Shown piece after piece: positions 31,223 to 37,405 of a stretch of DNA of 37,405 nt. Origin of the DNA: Desulfovibrio oxyclinae DSM 11498. Lineage in GTDB: Bacteria; Desulfobacterota; Desulfovibrionia; Desulfovibrionales; Desulfovibrionaceae. The notes below the pieces were generated by a model. The model made no database searches, was not told where the DNA came from, and was given only the letters and a program-made list of their open reading frames with translations. Numbering within the stretch: position 1 is the stretch's first letter; each line of letters starts with the position of its first letter. The DNA lies in contig NZ_AQXE01000013.1 of NCBI RefSeq assembly GCF_000375485.1, forward strand, positions 3,910 through 41,314, written 5' to 3'. The position numbers were made by a program, and so were the translations under genes.

Positions 31223-33115
31223 ATGACCAACTTGCTGCTTTCACTCATCCTGTTCCCGATCGCAGCCGGTGTGGGGTGTTACGTTCTGAGAATGAGCGTG
31301 GCGCGGACCATACTGGTCGCGGCCACCGCAGTAGTGGTGACCGTTTCCGCGGTCGCACTGATGGGACAAGTCCCGTCGACTGTGGTGTTGGGAGACGTGA
31401 TGGGACTGGAGTGGGGCGCGATAGTCGCGGTGGCCGACTTCGCCCTTCTCGCAACGGTCCTTTATTTCGGTTTCAAATTCAAAAACGTGCTGGTGCAGGC
31501 GTTCACTGGAACGCAGCTGGTTCTGCTGGCCGTTTTTGAGTTTCTGATTCTGGACCACGATGCCGTCACGGTACCTATTGCCGCTGACAACCTTTCTCTC
31601 ATTATGGTGCTGGTCATTTCCGTGGTCGGTTCCATCATTTGCCTTTACGGACTTCCGTATATGAAAAGGCATGAGGCACATCAGAATCTCGCAAAGTCCA
31701 AGCAGCCGAGATTCTTCCTGTTCCTCGTCCTTCTCATTGGCGTGATGAACGGCTTGGTGCTGACCAACAACATGCTGTGGCTCTATCTCTTCTTTGAGAT
31801 GACCACGTTCTGTTCCTTTATTCTCATCGGGCATGATGAAAAAGTGGATTCGCCGCGCAACGCACTGCGCGCATTGTGGATGGGCAGCGCCGGGGGGCTT
31901 ATGCTGCTCAGCGGAATCGTCTGGCTTTACCTGCAGACCGGTTCCCTCGACATCCAGAACATCATCGCCACCGCCGACTCTTCCGGTCCCATGTTGTTGG
32001 CCGTCGGACTGGTCTGCATCGGCGGATTCGTCAAGGCCGCGCAGATTCCGTTCCAGAGCTGGCTTCTGGGTGCAATGGTCGCCCCGACTCCGGTCTCGGC
32101 GCTGCTGCACTCATCCACGATGGTCAAGGCCGGCGTGTACATCGTCCTGCGCTTTGCGCCCATCTACGAGGGAACCTTCCTCGGCTACGGCATAGCGCTC
32201 TGCGGCGCCTTCACGTTCGTGGCCTGCGCCGCCATGGCGGTGGGGCAGAGCAACGGCAAGAAGATTCTCGCCTATTCCACCATCTCGAACCTCGGCCTGA
32301 TCATCGCCTGTGCGGGCATCAACACGCCGCTGGCAATGACCGCCGCCATCATGCTCATCATCTTCCACGCCGTGTCCAAGGCGCTGCTCTTCCTGTGCGT
32401 CGGCACCATCGAGCAGGCCATCGGCAGCAAGGACATCGAAGACATGCGCGGCCTTTACGCAACGCATCCGCGCACGGCGCTCATTACCATTATAGGTATC
32501 GTCAGCATGCTCCTGCCTCCCTTCGGCGTGCTCATGTCCAAGTGGATGGCCCTTGAAGCCGCCTCCGGCAACATGGTGCTGATCATCCTGCTGGCGCTCG
32601 GCAGCGCGGTGAGCGTTGTCTACTGGGCACGCTGGGCAGGAATCCTCATGGGATCCCGTCCTGCGAACGCTCCCGCGGAAAAGCAGCCGCTGCTCATAAG
32701 CGCGCCGCTGATGCTCCTGTGCCTCATGGCCGTGGGCTTCAGCTTCCTCGCTCCGCCGATCTACAGCGCATGGGTCGCCCCCATGTTCACCCAGGCTCCG
32801 TTCTCCGTGCATTACGGCATGCTGAACTCGGCCATGGGCGGATTCATGGTCTACCCGCTGTTCATCGTGGCGGGTCTGGGCCTGCTGTACATCATTCGCC
32901 GCACCATCAAGGGCGGCGGCATCAAGGAGTCCCGTCCGTACATGGGCGGCGCCAACATTGGTGAAACCGACTTCAACGGTCCCATGAACGTGGCGGTGCC
33001 CTATGCCGCCGGAAACTATTATCTGGGCGAGCTCTTTGGTGAAGAGCGGCTGACCTTCTGGGTCAACGCAGCCGCCTGCGCCCTGATCGTGCTGATGATG
33101 GGAGGTGCTCTCTAA
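31223..33115 (+). CDS. echA: Ech hydrogenase subunit A, proton-conducting NuoL-like
   Basis: 630 residues, an integral membrane protein with many hydrophobic segments. The proton-channel residues of the antiporter family are present: Glu192 in LYLFFEMTTFCSFILIG, Lys271 in GGFVKAAQIPFQSWL, and His296/Lys302 in SALLHSSTMVKAGVY. It is the ion-translocating arm of the group 4 [NiFe] hydrogenase, coupling ferredoxin oxidation and H2 evolution to charge movement, or the reverse. ATG 31223 has AGAGG about six bases before; the GTG six bases earlier is less likely. The stop overlaps echB by one base (TAATG). Confidence 0.95.
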   Translation: MTNLLLSLILFPIAAGVGCYVLRMSVARTILVAATAVVVTVSAVALMGQVPSTVVLGDVMGLEWGAIVAVADFALLATVLYFGFKFKNVLVQAFTGTQLVLLAVFEFLILDHDAVTVPIAADNLSLIMVLVISVVGSIICLYGLPYMKRHEAHQNLAKSKQPRFFLFLVLLIGVMNGLVLTNNMLWLYLFFEMTTFCSFILIGHDEKVDSPRNALRALWMGSAGGLMLLSGIVWLYLQTGSLDIQNIIATADSSGPMLLAVGLVCIGGFVKAAQIPFQSWLLGAMVAPTPVSALLHSSTMVKAGVYIVLRFAPIYEGTFLGYGIALCGAFTFVACAAMAVGQSNGKKILAYSTISNLGLIIACAGINTPLAMTAAIMLIIFHAVSKALLFLCVGTIEQAIGSKDIEDMRGLYATHPRTALITIIGIVSMLLPPFGVLMSKWMALEAASGNMVLIILLALGSAVSVVYWARWAGILMGSRPANAPAEKQPLLISAPLMLLCLMAVGFSFLAPPIYSAWVAPMFTQAPFSVHYGMLNSAMGGFMVYPLFIVAGLGLLYIIRRTIKGGGIKESRPYMGGANIGETDFNGPMNVAVPYAAGNYYLGELFGEERLTFWVNAAACALIVLMMGGAL

Positions 33116-33963
33116 TGGAAGCAATAATTCTTGCTCTCATCGGACTGGTGCTTGCCCCGGTTCTCGGCGGTCTGCTGGCCGGTCTCGACCGCCGTGTGAC
33201 CGCTTGGATGCAGTCCCGCAAAGGGCCGCCGGTCATGCAGGCCTTTTATGACGTGGCTAAGCTGTTCGGCAAAGAGTCCATGGTGGTCAACCGCTGGCAG
33301 ATATTCTGCGCGTGGACCTACCTGCTGGGCGCCGCGTTGTCCGTGGCCCTGTTCTTTGCTCAGGCCGACCTGCTGCTGATCTTCTTCGTGCAGGCGGCAG
33401 GGGCCGTGTTCATGGTAATGGGCGCCCTGGCGGCCAAGTCTCCGTACAGTCAGGTGGGCGCACAGCGCGAGCTGGTGCAGATCCTGACCTACGAGCCGCT
33501 GCTCATTCTGGTCTTCGCCGGCATGTACCTTGTCACCGGCAGCTTCAACGTCGGCGTGATCTTCGATCATCCCGAGCCGCTCATCGCCAAGATGCCGCTG
33601 CTGTTCATCGTGCTGACCTACGCCCTCACCATCAAGCTGCGCAAATCGCCTTTCGACTTCTCCACCTCCCATCACGGGCATCAGGAGCTGGTCAAGGGCG
33701 TCACCACGGAATACGCGGGTCCGTTCCTCGGACTTGTGGAAGTGGCTCACTGGTACGAAACCATTCTGGTTCTCGGCATCATCGCCATGTTCTGGTCCAC
33801 CAGCATCGTCTGGTGCGCCGCTCTGCTGCTGGCCACCTACTTCGTCGAGATTGTGCTCGACAACGCCACGGCCCGCATGACCTGGCGCTGGATGCTCAAG
33901 TACGTCTGGAGCATCGGCCTGCTGATGGCCGTCGTGAACCTCATCTGGCTGAACGCGGGGTAG
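33115..33963 (+). CDS. echB: Ech hydrogenase subunit B, NuoH-like
   Basis: 282-residue membrane protein of the NuoH/HycD family. The conserved membrane-hydrogenase interface segments are seen in GLDRRVTAWMQSRKGPPVMQ, FYDVAKLFGKESMVVNRWQI and KSPFDFSTSHHGHQELVKGV, followed by TTEYAGPFLGLVEVAHWYET. It anchors the hydrophilic arm and links electron transfer to the proton-conducting subunit. It has about eight transmembrane helices. Translation is coupled to echA and the stop is four bases before echC. Confidence 0.95.
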   Translation: MEAIILALIGLVLAPVLGGLLAGLDRRVTAWMQSRKGPPVMQAFYDVAKLFGKESMVVNRWQIFCAWTYLLGAALSVALFFAQADLLLIFFVQAAGAVFMVMGALAAKSPYSQVGAQRELVQILTYEPLLILVFAGMYLVTGSFNVGVIFDHPEPLIAKMPLLFIVLTYALTIKLRKSPFDFSTSHHGHQELVKGVTTEYAGPFLGLVEVAHWYETILVLGIIAMFWSTSIVWCAALLLATYFVEIVLDNATARMTWRWMLKYVWSIGLLMAVVNLIWLNAG

Positions 33964-33967
33964 CTTC

Positions 33968-34411
33968 ATGCTGAAAAAGTTCATCAAGAAATCGAGAATA
34001 AAGTCGCCGTGGCTCGTCCACTTCGACTGCGGCTCATGCAACGGCTGCGACATTGAAACGCTGGCCTGCCTGACGCCCCTGTACGACGTGGAGCGCTTCG
34101 GCATCGTCAACGTGGGCAACCCTAAGCACGCCGACGTGCTGCTGGTCACCGGCACGGTGAACCACCGCAACAAGAAGGTGCTCAAGAACATCTATGACCA
34201 GATGCCCGAGCCCAAGGCCGTCATCGCCATCGGCGCATGCGGACTGTCCGGCGGCGTCTTCAGGGACGCCTACAACGTGGTCGGCGGCGTGGACAAGGTT
34301 ATCCCCGTGGACGTCTACGTGCCCGGTTGCCCGTCCAAGCCCGAAGCCATCATTGACGGCGTGGTCGAGGCCCTGAACAAGTTCGCCGAAAAGGTCGAGG
34401 CCGCCGACTAA
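33968..34411 (+). CDS. echC: Ech hydrogenase subunit C, NuoB-like Fe-S protein
   Basis: 147 residues. The proximal [4Fe-4S] ligands of the small subunit are C24 and C27 in DCGSCNGCDIE, C91 in GACGLSGG and C121 in VPGCPSKPEAII. It transfers electrons between the EchF clusters and the NiFe site in EchE. No Tat signal is present, so it stays in the cytoplasm, as expected for group 4 enzymes. ATG 33968 is four bases after echB, inside a short GGGGTAG site. Confidence 0.95.
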   Translation: MLKKFIKKSRIKSPWLVHFDCGSCNGCDIETLACLTPLYDVERFGIVNVGNPKHADVLLVTGTVNHRNKKVLKNIYDQMPEPKAVIAIGACGLSGGVFRDAYNVVGGVDKVIPVDVYVPGCPSKPEAIIDGVVEALNKFAEKVEAAD

Positions 34412-34433
34412 GGCCTCGCAGGGAGTAATATAC

Positions 34434-34823
34434 GTGCAAGGAAAAGAATTCCCCGTCACCATCGAGAACGTGGTCAGCGAGACCATGCGCATGAAGAACG
34501 AGGGGTACCGTCTGGTCAGCATGACCTGCCGCCAGACCGGCGACGGCGAAGCGGAGATCATCTACCACTTCGACAGAGACCTGAGCCTGGTACACCTGCG
34601 CATGTCCGGCGTGGATCTGAAACAGAACGTGCCAAGCATCAGCGGCGTCTTCTTCGCCGCCATCATCGGCGAGAACGAAATGCGCGACCAGTACGACATT
34701 ACCTTCGACGGACTCGCGCTGGACTTCAACCGCTCGCTGCTGCTCGACGAAGAGATATCCGCAGTCACCGTTCCCATGGTTAACAACGTCAAGATCGACC
34801 CGAAGGAAGGAGGTGCCGAATAA
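34434..34823 (+). CDS. echD: Ech hydrogenase subunit D, NuoC-like
   Basis: 129 residues, starting at GTG 34434 with GGGAG about nine bases before. The segments GYRLVSMTCRQTGDGEAEII and YHFDRDLSLVHLRMSGVDLK resemble the NuoC 30-kDa domain fold, as in other Ech D subunits. It has no cofactor ligands and is presumed to support the large subunit. The C-terminal region carries a VPMVNNVKIDP stretch. Its stop overlaps echE by one base (TAATG). Confidence 0.9.
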   Translation: MQGKEFPVTIENVVSETMRMKNEGYRLVSMTCRQTGDGEAEIIYHFDRDLSLVHLRMSGVDLKQNVPSISGVFFAAIIGENEMRDQYDITFDGLALDFNRSLLLDEEISAVTVPMVNNVKIDPKEGGAE

Positions 34824-35899
34824 TGGCAAGAACCATCATCCCCTTCGGACCCCAGCATCCGGTCCTTCCGGAGCCCATCCACGTCAAGCTCGCCGTGGAG
34901 GACGAAATCGTCAAGGAGGCCCTGCCGGCGCTCGGATACGTGCACCGCGGCCTCGAACGGCTCTGTGAAATCCGCGACTATCACCAGATGATTCAGGTCT
35001 GCGAACGCGTTTGCGGCATCTGCTCCATGATCCACGCCGTCTGCTACTCGCAGGGCATCGAAGAGATCATGGACGTTGAAGTGCCCGACCGCGCGCGCTT
35101 CCTGCGCGTCATCTGGTCCGAACTGCACCGCATCCACTCGCACCTGCTCTGGCTCGGCCTCTTCGCCGACGCCTTCGGCTTCGAATCCCTGTTCATGCAG
35201 TTCTGGAAAGTCCGCGAACGCATCATGGACATCAACGAAGCCACCGCAGGCAACCGCGTCATCGTATCCGTCAACGTCATTGGCGGCGTGCGTACCGACC
35301 TGAGCGAAGAGCAGCTCCGCTGGATCCTGTCCGAACTCGAAATCGTCGAAAAGGAAGTCAAGAGGATGGAAGAAGTCATCCTCAACGACTACACCGTTTG
35401 CGCCCGCACCAAGGGCGTCGGCGTCATGACCACGGAACAGGCCTACGAACTCGGCGCTGTCGGACCCACCATGCGCGGCTCCAACATCGCCCAGGACACC
35501 CGCATGACCGGCTACGGTGCCTACGCAGACCTGGACTTCAAGCCGATCGTCGGCCCCGACGGCGACAGCTGGTCCCGCTCCTACGTGCGCTTCCACGAAG
35601 TGTACCAGTCCATCGACCTCGTGCGTCAGGCCATCGTGAAGCTTCCCGAAGGTGAACTGGCCGCCAAGGTCAAAGGCAAGCCCGATGGAGAAGCCTACGT
35701 CCGCGTGGAACAGCCCCGCGGCGAGTGCTCCTACTACATCAAGGGTAACGGGACCAAGAACTTGGACAGGCTGCGCATCCGCACCCCGACCTTCGCCAAC
35801 GTGCCGCCGCTCATCGCGATGCTGCCCGAATGCGAACTGGCCGACGTGCCGGTCATCATCCTGTCCATCGACCCGTGCATCAGCTGCACGGAACGCTAG
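34823..35899 (+). CDS. echE: Ech hydrogenase large subunit E (NiFe site)
   Basis: 358 residues, NuoD-like. The NiFe ligands are RVCGIC with C64 and C67, and DPCISC with C352 and C355 near the C-terminus. The chain ends DPCISCTER, with no C-terminal extension after the second motif, so no maturation endopeptidase cut is expected; this is usual in Ech. Further conserved blocks are GPQHPVLPEPIHVKL and SYVRFHEVYQSIDLVRQAI. It is the H2-producing or H2-consuming active site. ATG 34823 follows GGAGGTG. Confidence 0.97.
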   Translation: MARTIIPFGPQHPVLPEPIHVKLAVEDEIVKEALPALGYVHRGLERLCEIRDYHQMIQVCERVCGICSMIHAVCYSQGIEEIMDVEVPDRARFLRVIWSELHRIHSHLLWLGLFADAFGFESLFMQFWKVRERIMDINEATAGNRVIVSVNVIGGVRTDLSEEQLRWILSELEIVEKEVKRMEEVILNDYTVCARTKGVGVMTTEQAYELGAVGPTMRGSNIAQDTRMTGYGAYADLDFKPIVGPDGDSWSRSYVRFHEVYQSIDLVRQAIVKLPEGELAAKVKGKPDGEAYVRVEQPRGECSYYIKGNGTKNLDRLRIRTPTFANVPPLIAMLPECELADVPVIILSIDPCISCTER

Positions 35900-35912
35900 G
35901 AGGAACAGCATC

Positions 35913-36281
35913 ATGATGAACATGACACCCCTCGTCCTCCGCAACCTGCTGACCAAAAAGGCCACGCGCAACTATCCCTTCGAAAAGCGCGAACCCTTTG
36001 AAGGATTCAGGGGCGAACTGTACAACGACATTGACAACTGCATCTTCTGCGGCACCTGCTCCAGAAAATGCCCCGCGCAGTGCATCACCGTGGACAAGAA
36101 AACCGGCCTCTGGCAGTGCGACCCGTTCCTGTGCGTCTACTGCGGAATCTGCGCCGACACCTGTCCCACCAAATGCCTTCACTTCTACGACGTGCATCGC
36201 TCGCCCGCCGTGGAACGACAGATGATCGTCATGCACGGCGAACCGCCAAAGCCCAAAAAGAAAGCGAAAAAAGAAGAATAA
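35913..36281 (+). CDS. echF: Ech hydrogenase subunit F, 2[4Fe-4S] ferredoxin-like
   Basis: 122 residues. Two ferredoxin motifs hold [4Fe-4S] clusters: C43, C46, C49, C53 in CIFCGTCSRKCP and C74, C77, C80, C84 in CVYCGICADTCP. It accepts electrons from soluble ferredoxin and passes them through EchC. The ATG at 35913 follows AGGAGGA; an ATG three bases later is an alternative. The Lys-rich C-terminus (PKPKKKAKKEE) ends at a strong terminator. It is the last gene of the operon. Confidence 0.95.
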   Translation: MMNMTPLVLRNLLTKKATRNYPFEKREPFEGFRGELYNDIDNCIFCGTCSRKCPAQCITVDKKTGLWQCDPFLCVYCGICADTCPTKCLHFYDVHRSPAVERQMIVMHGEPPKPKKKAKKEE

Positions 36282-36288
36282 CCAAAAG

Positions 36289-36315
36289 CCCCCGCCAACC
36301 GGCGGGGGTTTTTTT
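36289..36315 (+). terminator. ech operon intrinsic terminator
   Basis: A perfect 8-bp stem (CCCCCGCC, loop AACC, GGCGGGGG) is followed by seven T's, eight bases after the echF stop. Confidence 0.95.
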
Positions 36316-36329
36316 GTTGGAAGCAGAGA

Positions 36330-36387
36330 GGTGCCTCCGGCGGGCAGGGCGCTGCCCTGCACCCGGCAAAGGGGCGGGCCCCCTTTG
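36330..36387 (-). repeat. palindromic repeat module, inverted copy
   Basis: The sequence contains TGCCTCCGGCGGGC, a GCAGGG/CCCTGC hairpin and CAAAGGGGCGGGCCCCCTTTG. The first and third blocks recur on the opposite strand in the units at 36,681-36,732. It is a REP-like module just behind the ech terminator. Confidence 0.8.
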
Positions 36388-36400
36388 CAATACCTGGCTT

Positions 36401-36469
36401 GCCCGGAAAGCAACGCCGCGCAGGTAGCTCGAAAGCCATAGAGAGAGCTTGTGGCGTTGCTTTCCGGGC
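36401..36469. repeat. 69-bp hairpin with 17-bp perfect arms
   Basis: GCCCGGAAAGCAACGCC at 36,401-36,417 is matched by its exact complement at 36,453-36,469. The total length, 69 bp, is the same as in the other dyad family downstream, but the sequence differs. It contains no ORF and no T-tract. Confidence 0.85.
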
Positions 36470-36599
36470 GTGAAAAGAAATGTAAGTTTTGCTTTTCGGC
36501 TGACCGTTGGCTTATGAGTGCAGGGACTGGGGACTAGGTGCTTGTAGTCAATAAATGGCTAGGATTATGATTTATAAGCAGAAAGGCCCCTAGTAACCC

Positions 36600-36732
36600 G
36601 TCAGCGGGGTTGCAGCTGGGACGCGATGTATGCGGACGCGTGACCCCAGCAGCTGCAAGCCCGCTGACAACTCAGGGATTCCAAAGGGGGGCCGCCCCTT
36701 TGGTCCACCTGAAAGGCCCGCCGGAGGCATCC
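36600..36732 (+). repeat. dyad repeat unit, copy 1
   Basis: A 69-bp dyad (36,600-36,668) has 19-bp arms with one mismatch, starting GTCAGCGGGGTTGCAGCTG and ending CAGCTGCAAGCCCGCTGAC. It is followed by CCAAAGG...CCTTTGG (36,681-36,703) and GGCCCGCCGGAGGCAT. Copies 2 and 3 lie at 37,087 and 37,292. Confidence 0.9.
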
Positions 36733-36843
36733 CTACTTGTACCAGTTGCGGATTTCGGCCTATTGGCCGACCTTCTTTTTTGCTTGCGCAGAAAAAATGA
36801 AGGCAAAAACTGCGCTTTTTCGGGTGAGCCGCCGTTCTCAGCG

Positions 36844-36933
36844 AGAGGCTCTATGACGCGGTCACTGTTTCGGGAGAAATGTTTGTTGTCACAAACATCA
36901 CCCGGATCTGCGTGACCGGTCAAAAGAGCCTCT
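36844..36933. other. 90-bp nested imperfect palindrome
   Basis: Three concentric stems occur: AGAGGCTC/GAGCCTCT (outer), CGGTCAC/GTGACCG (middle) and ATGTTTGT/ACAAACAT (inner, loop TGTC). It is unrelated in sequence to the 69-bp units around it. It may be a structured RNA or a mobile-element remnant. No coding support on either strand. Confidence 0.6.
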
Positions 36934-37086
36934 ATGTTTCGATCGGCATTGCTGTGGTGCTTGGTTGGCGGGAGTGGGTTGTTTGTTGGGAGTCCTGAAG
37001 GTGAGCGTGTGCGCCGCGAGAGTCCCCCGAGAGAGAGTTTGGTTAACGAAGTTCGTCAGCCAAGACGCATAGAACCCAAAATCCCC

Positions 37087-37175
37087 GTCAGCGGGGTTGC
37101 AGCTGGGACGCGAGCTGTGCTGTCGAATGTCCCAAACTGCTGTAAGTCCGCCTAAAGGTCCCGCCGGGGGCATTG
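37087..37175 (+). repeat. dyad repeat unit, copy 2 (degenerate)
   Basis: The left arm GTCAGCGGGGTTGCAGCTG is identical to copy 1, but the right arm (ending near 37,155) is degraded. The CCAAAGG module is missing; the GCCGGGGGCAT module follows directly. Spacing of the 69-bp dyad is kept. Confidence 0.8.
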
Positions 37176-37291
37176 CTACAGTAATAGTAATAGCCGGAAG
37201 TGGATACTTTTCGACGCTATGATGGAAAACATGGGCTGACGAAATGCGATTTAACCGAACTCTGCTAATAGGAGTTCTTCAGCCAAGCCCC

Positions 37292-37405
37292 GTCAGCGGG
37301 GTTGCAGCTAGAACGCGGAGCATGCGGTCGCATGTCCCAAACAGCTGCAACGCCGCTGACAAATTAGGGATTCCAAAGGGGGCCCGCCCCTTTGGTCCCC
37401 CTGAA
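37292..37405 (+). repeat. dyad repeat unit, copy 3 (cut by window end)
   Basis: A 69-bp dyad (37,292-37,360) with arms matching at 17 of 19 positions is followed by the CCAAAGG...CCTTTGG module (37,373-37,395) and runs off the window. The 15 bases before it share AGTTC and TCAGCCAAG with the sequence before copy 2. Confidence 0.9.

Noticed and set aside
31241..32110. Minus-strand frames across echA and other ech genes
   Set aside because: Antisense to well supported ech genes; His/Gln/Asp-rich translation typical of a reversed membrane protein gene.
36610..36915. 101-codon plus-strand frame in the repeat region
   Set aside because: It lies across dyad repeat modules and has no ribosome site; the translation follows the repeats.

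Overview
The window looks like chromosomal DNA of a high-GC sulfate-reducing Desulfovibrionales bacterium (Desulfovibrio/Pseudodesulfovibrio-like). The case rests on a complete six-gene Ech-type [NiFe] hydrogenase operon, high-GC codon use and dense GC-rich palindromic intergenic repeats. The assignment is by gene content only; no rRNA or other taxonomic marker is present.

Positions 1 to about 29,600 are most of a temperate lambda-type siphoprophage, with every gene on the minus strand, so it is read from right to left. Replication genes lie at the right: a D5/SF3 helicase, a small overlapping ORF and a CHC2/Toprim primase (29,255-25,906). Next come a four-gene membrane/zinc-ribbon accessory cassette (25,794-23,683), a small gene and a BRO-type antirepressor ended by a terminator (23,393-22,253). 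The late region then follows lambda order closely: TerS, TerL, [inserted cargo], gpW, portal B, protease C with nested scaffold Nu3, decoration D, capsid E, FI-like, [inserted lysis cassette], FII, Z-like, U, V, G/GT frameshift, tape measure H, M-, L- and K-like tail-tip genes, J, and fibre genes running off the left edge. Two blocks interrupt lambda order. One is an AT-rich Schlafen/AlbA_2 ATPase gene with a small secreted protein and an AlpA-like regulator, between terminase and gpW. The other is holin, endolysin and a lipoprotein composite, between capsid and head-tail connector. No integrase, CI-type repressor or Cro is visible; if present they lie off the left edge.

A tRNA-Arg(ACG) gene with encoded CCA, a strong promoter and its own terminator (29,608-29,774) marks the border with host DNA and is the natural candidate attachment site. 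Beyond it are an FMN-binding split-barrel protein (minus strand) and a divergent CysH-like Fe-S sulfonucleotide reductase homologue lacking the usual catalytic C-terminus. The echABCDEF operon (31,223-36,281, plus strand) follows, with overlapping or closely spaced genes and an ideal terminator.

The last 1.1 kb (36,316-37,405) has no convincing gene. It is a mosaic of GC-rich dyad elements, including three copies of a 69-bp palindromic unit, an unrelated 69-bp perfect-arm hairpin, and smaller modules in both orientations. Points most worth a second look are the AT-rich Schlafen cargo, the membrane-protein cassette, the Cys-rich GT frameshift extension, the duplicated domain inside the tail-tube protein, the CysH homologue without its catalytic motif, and the 69-bp dyad family.
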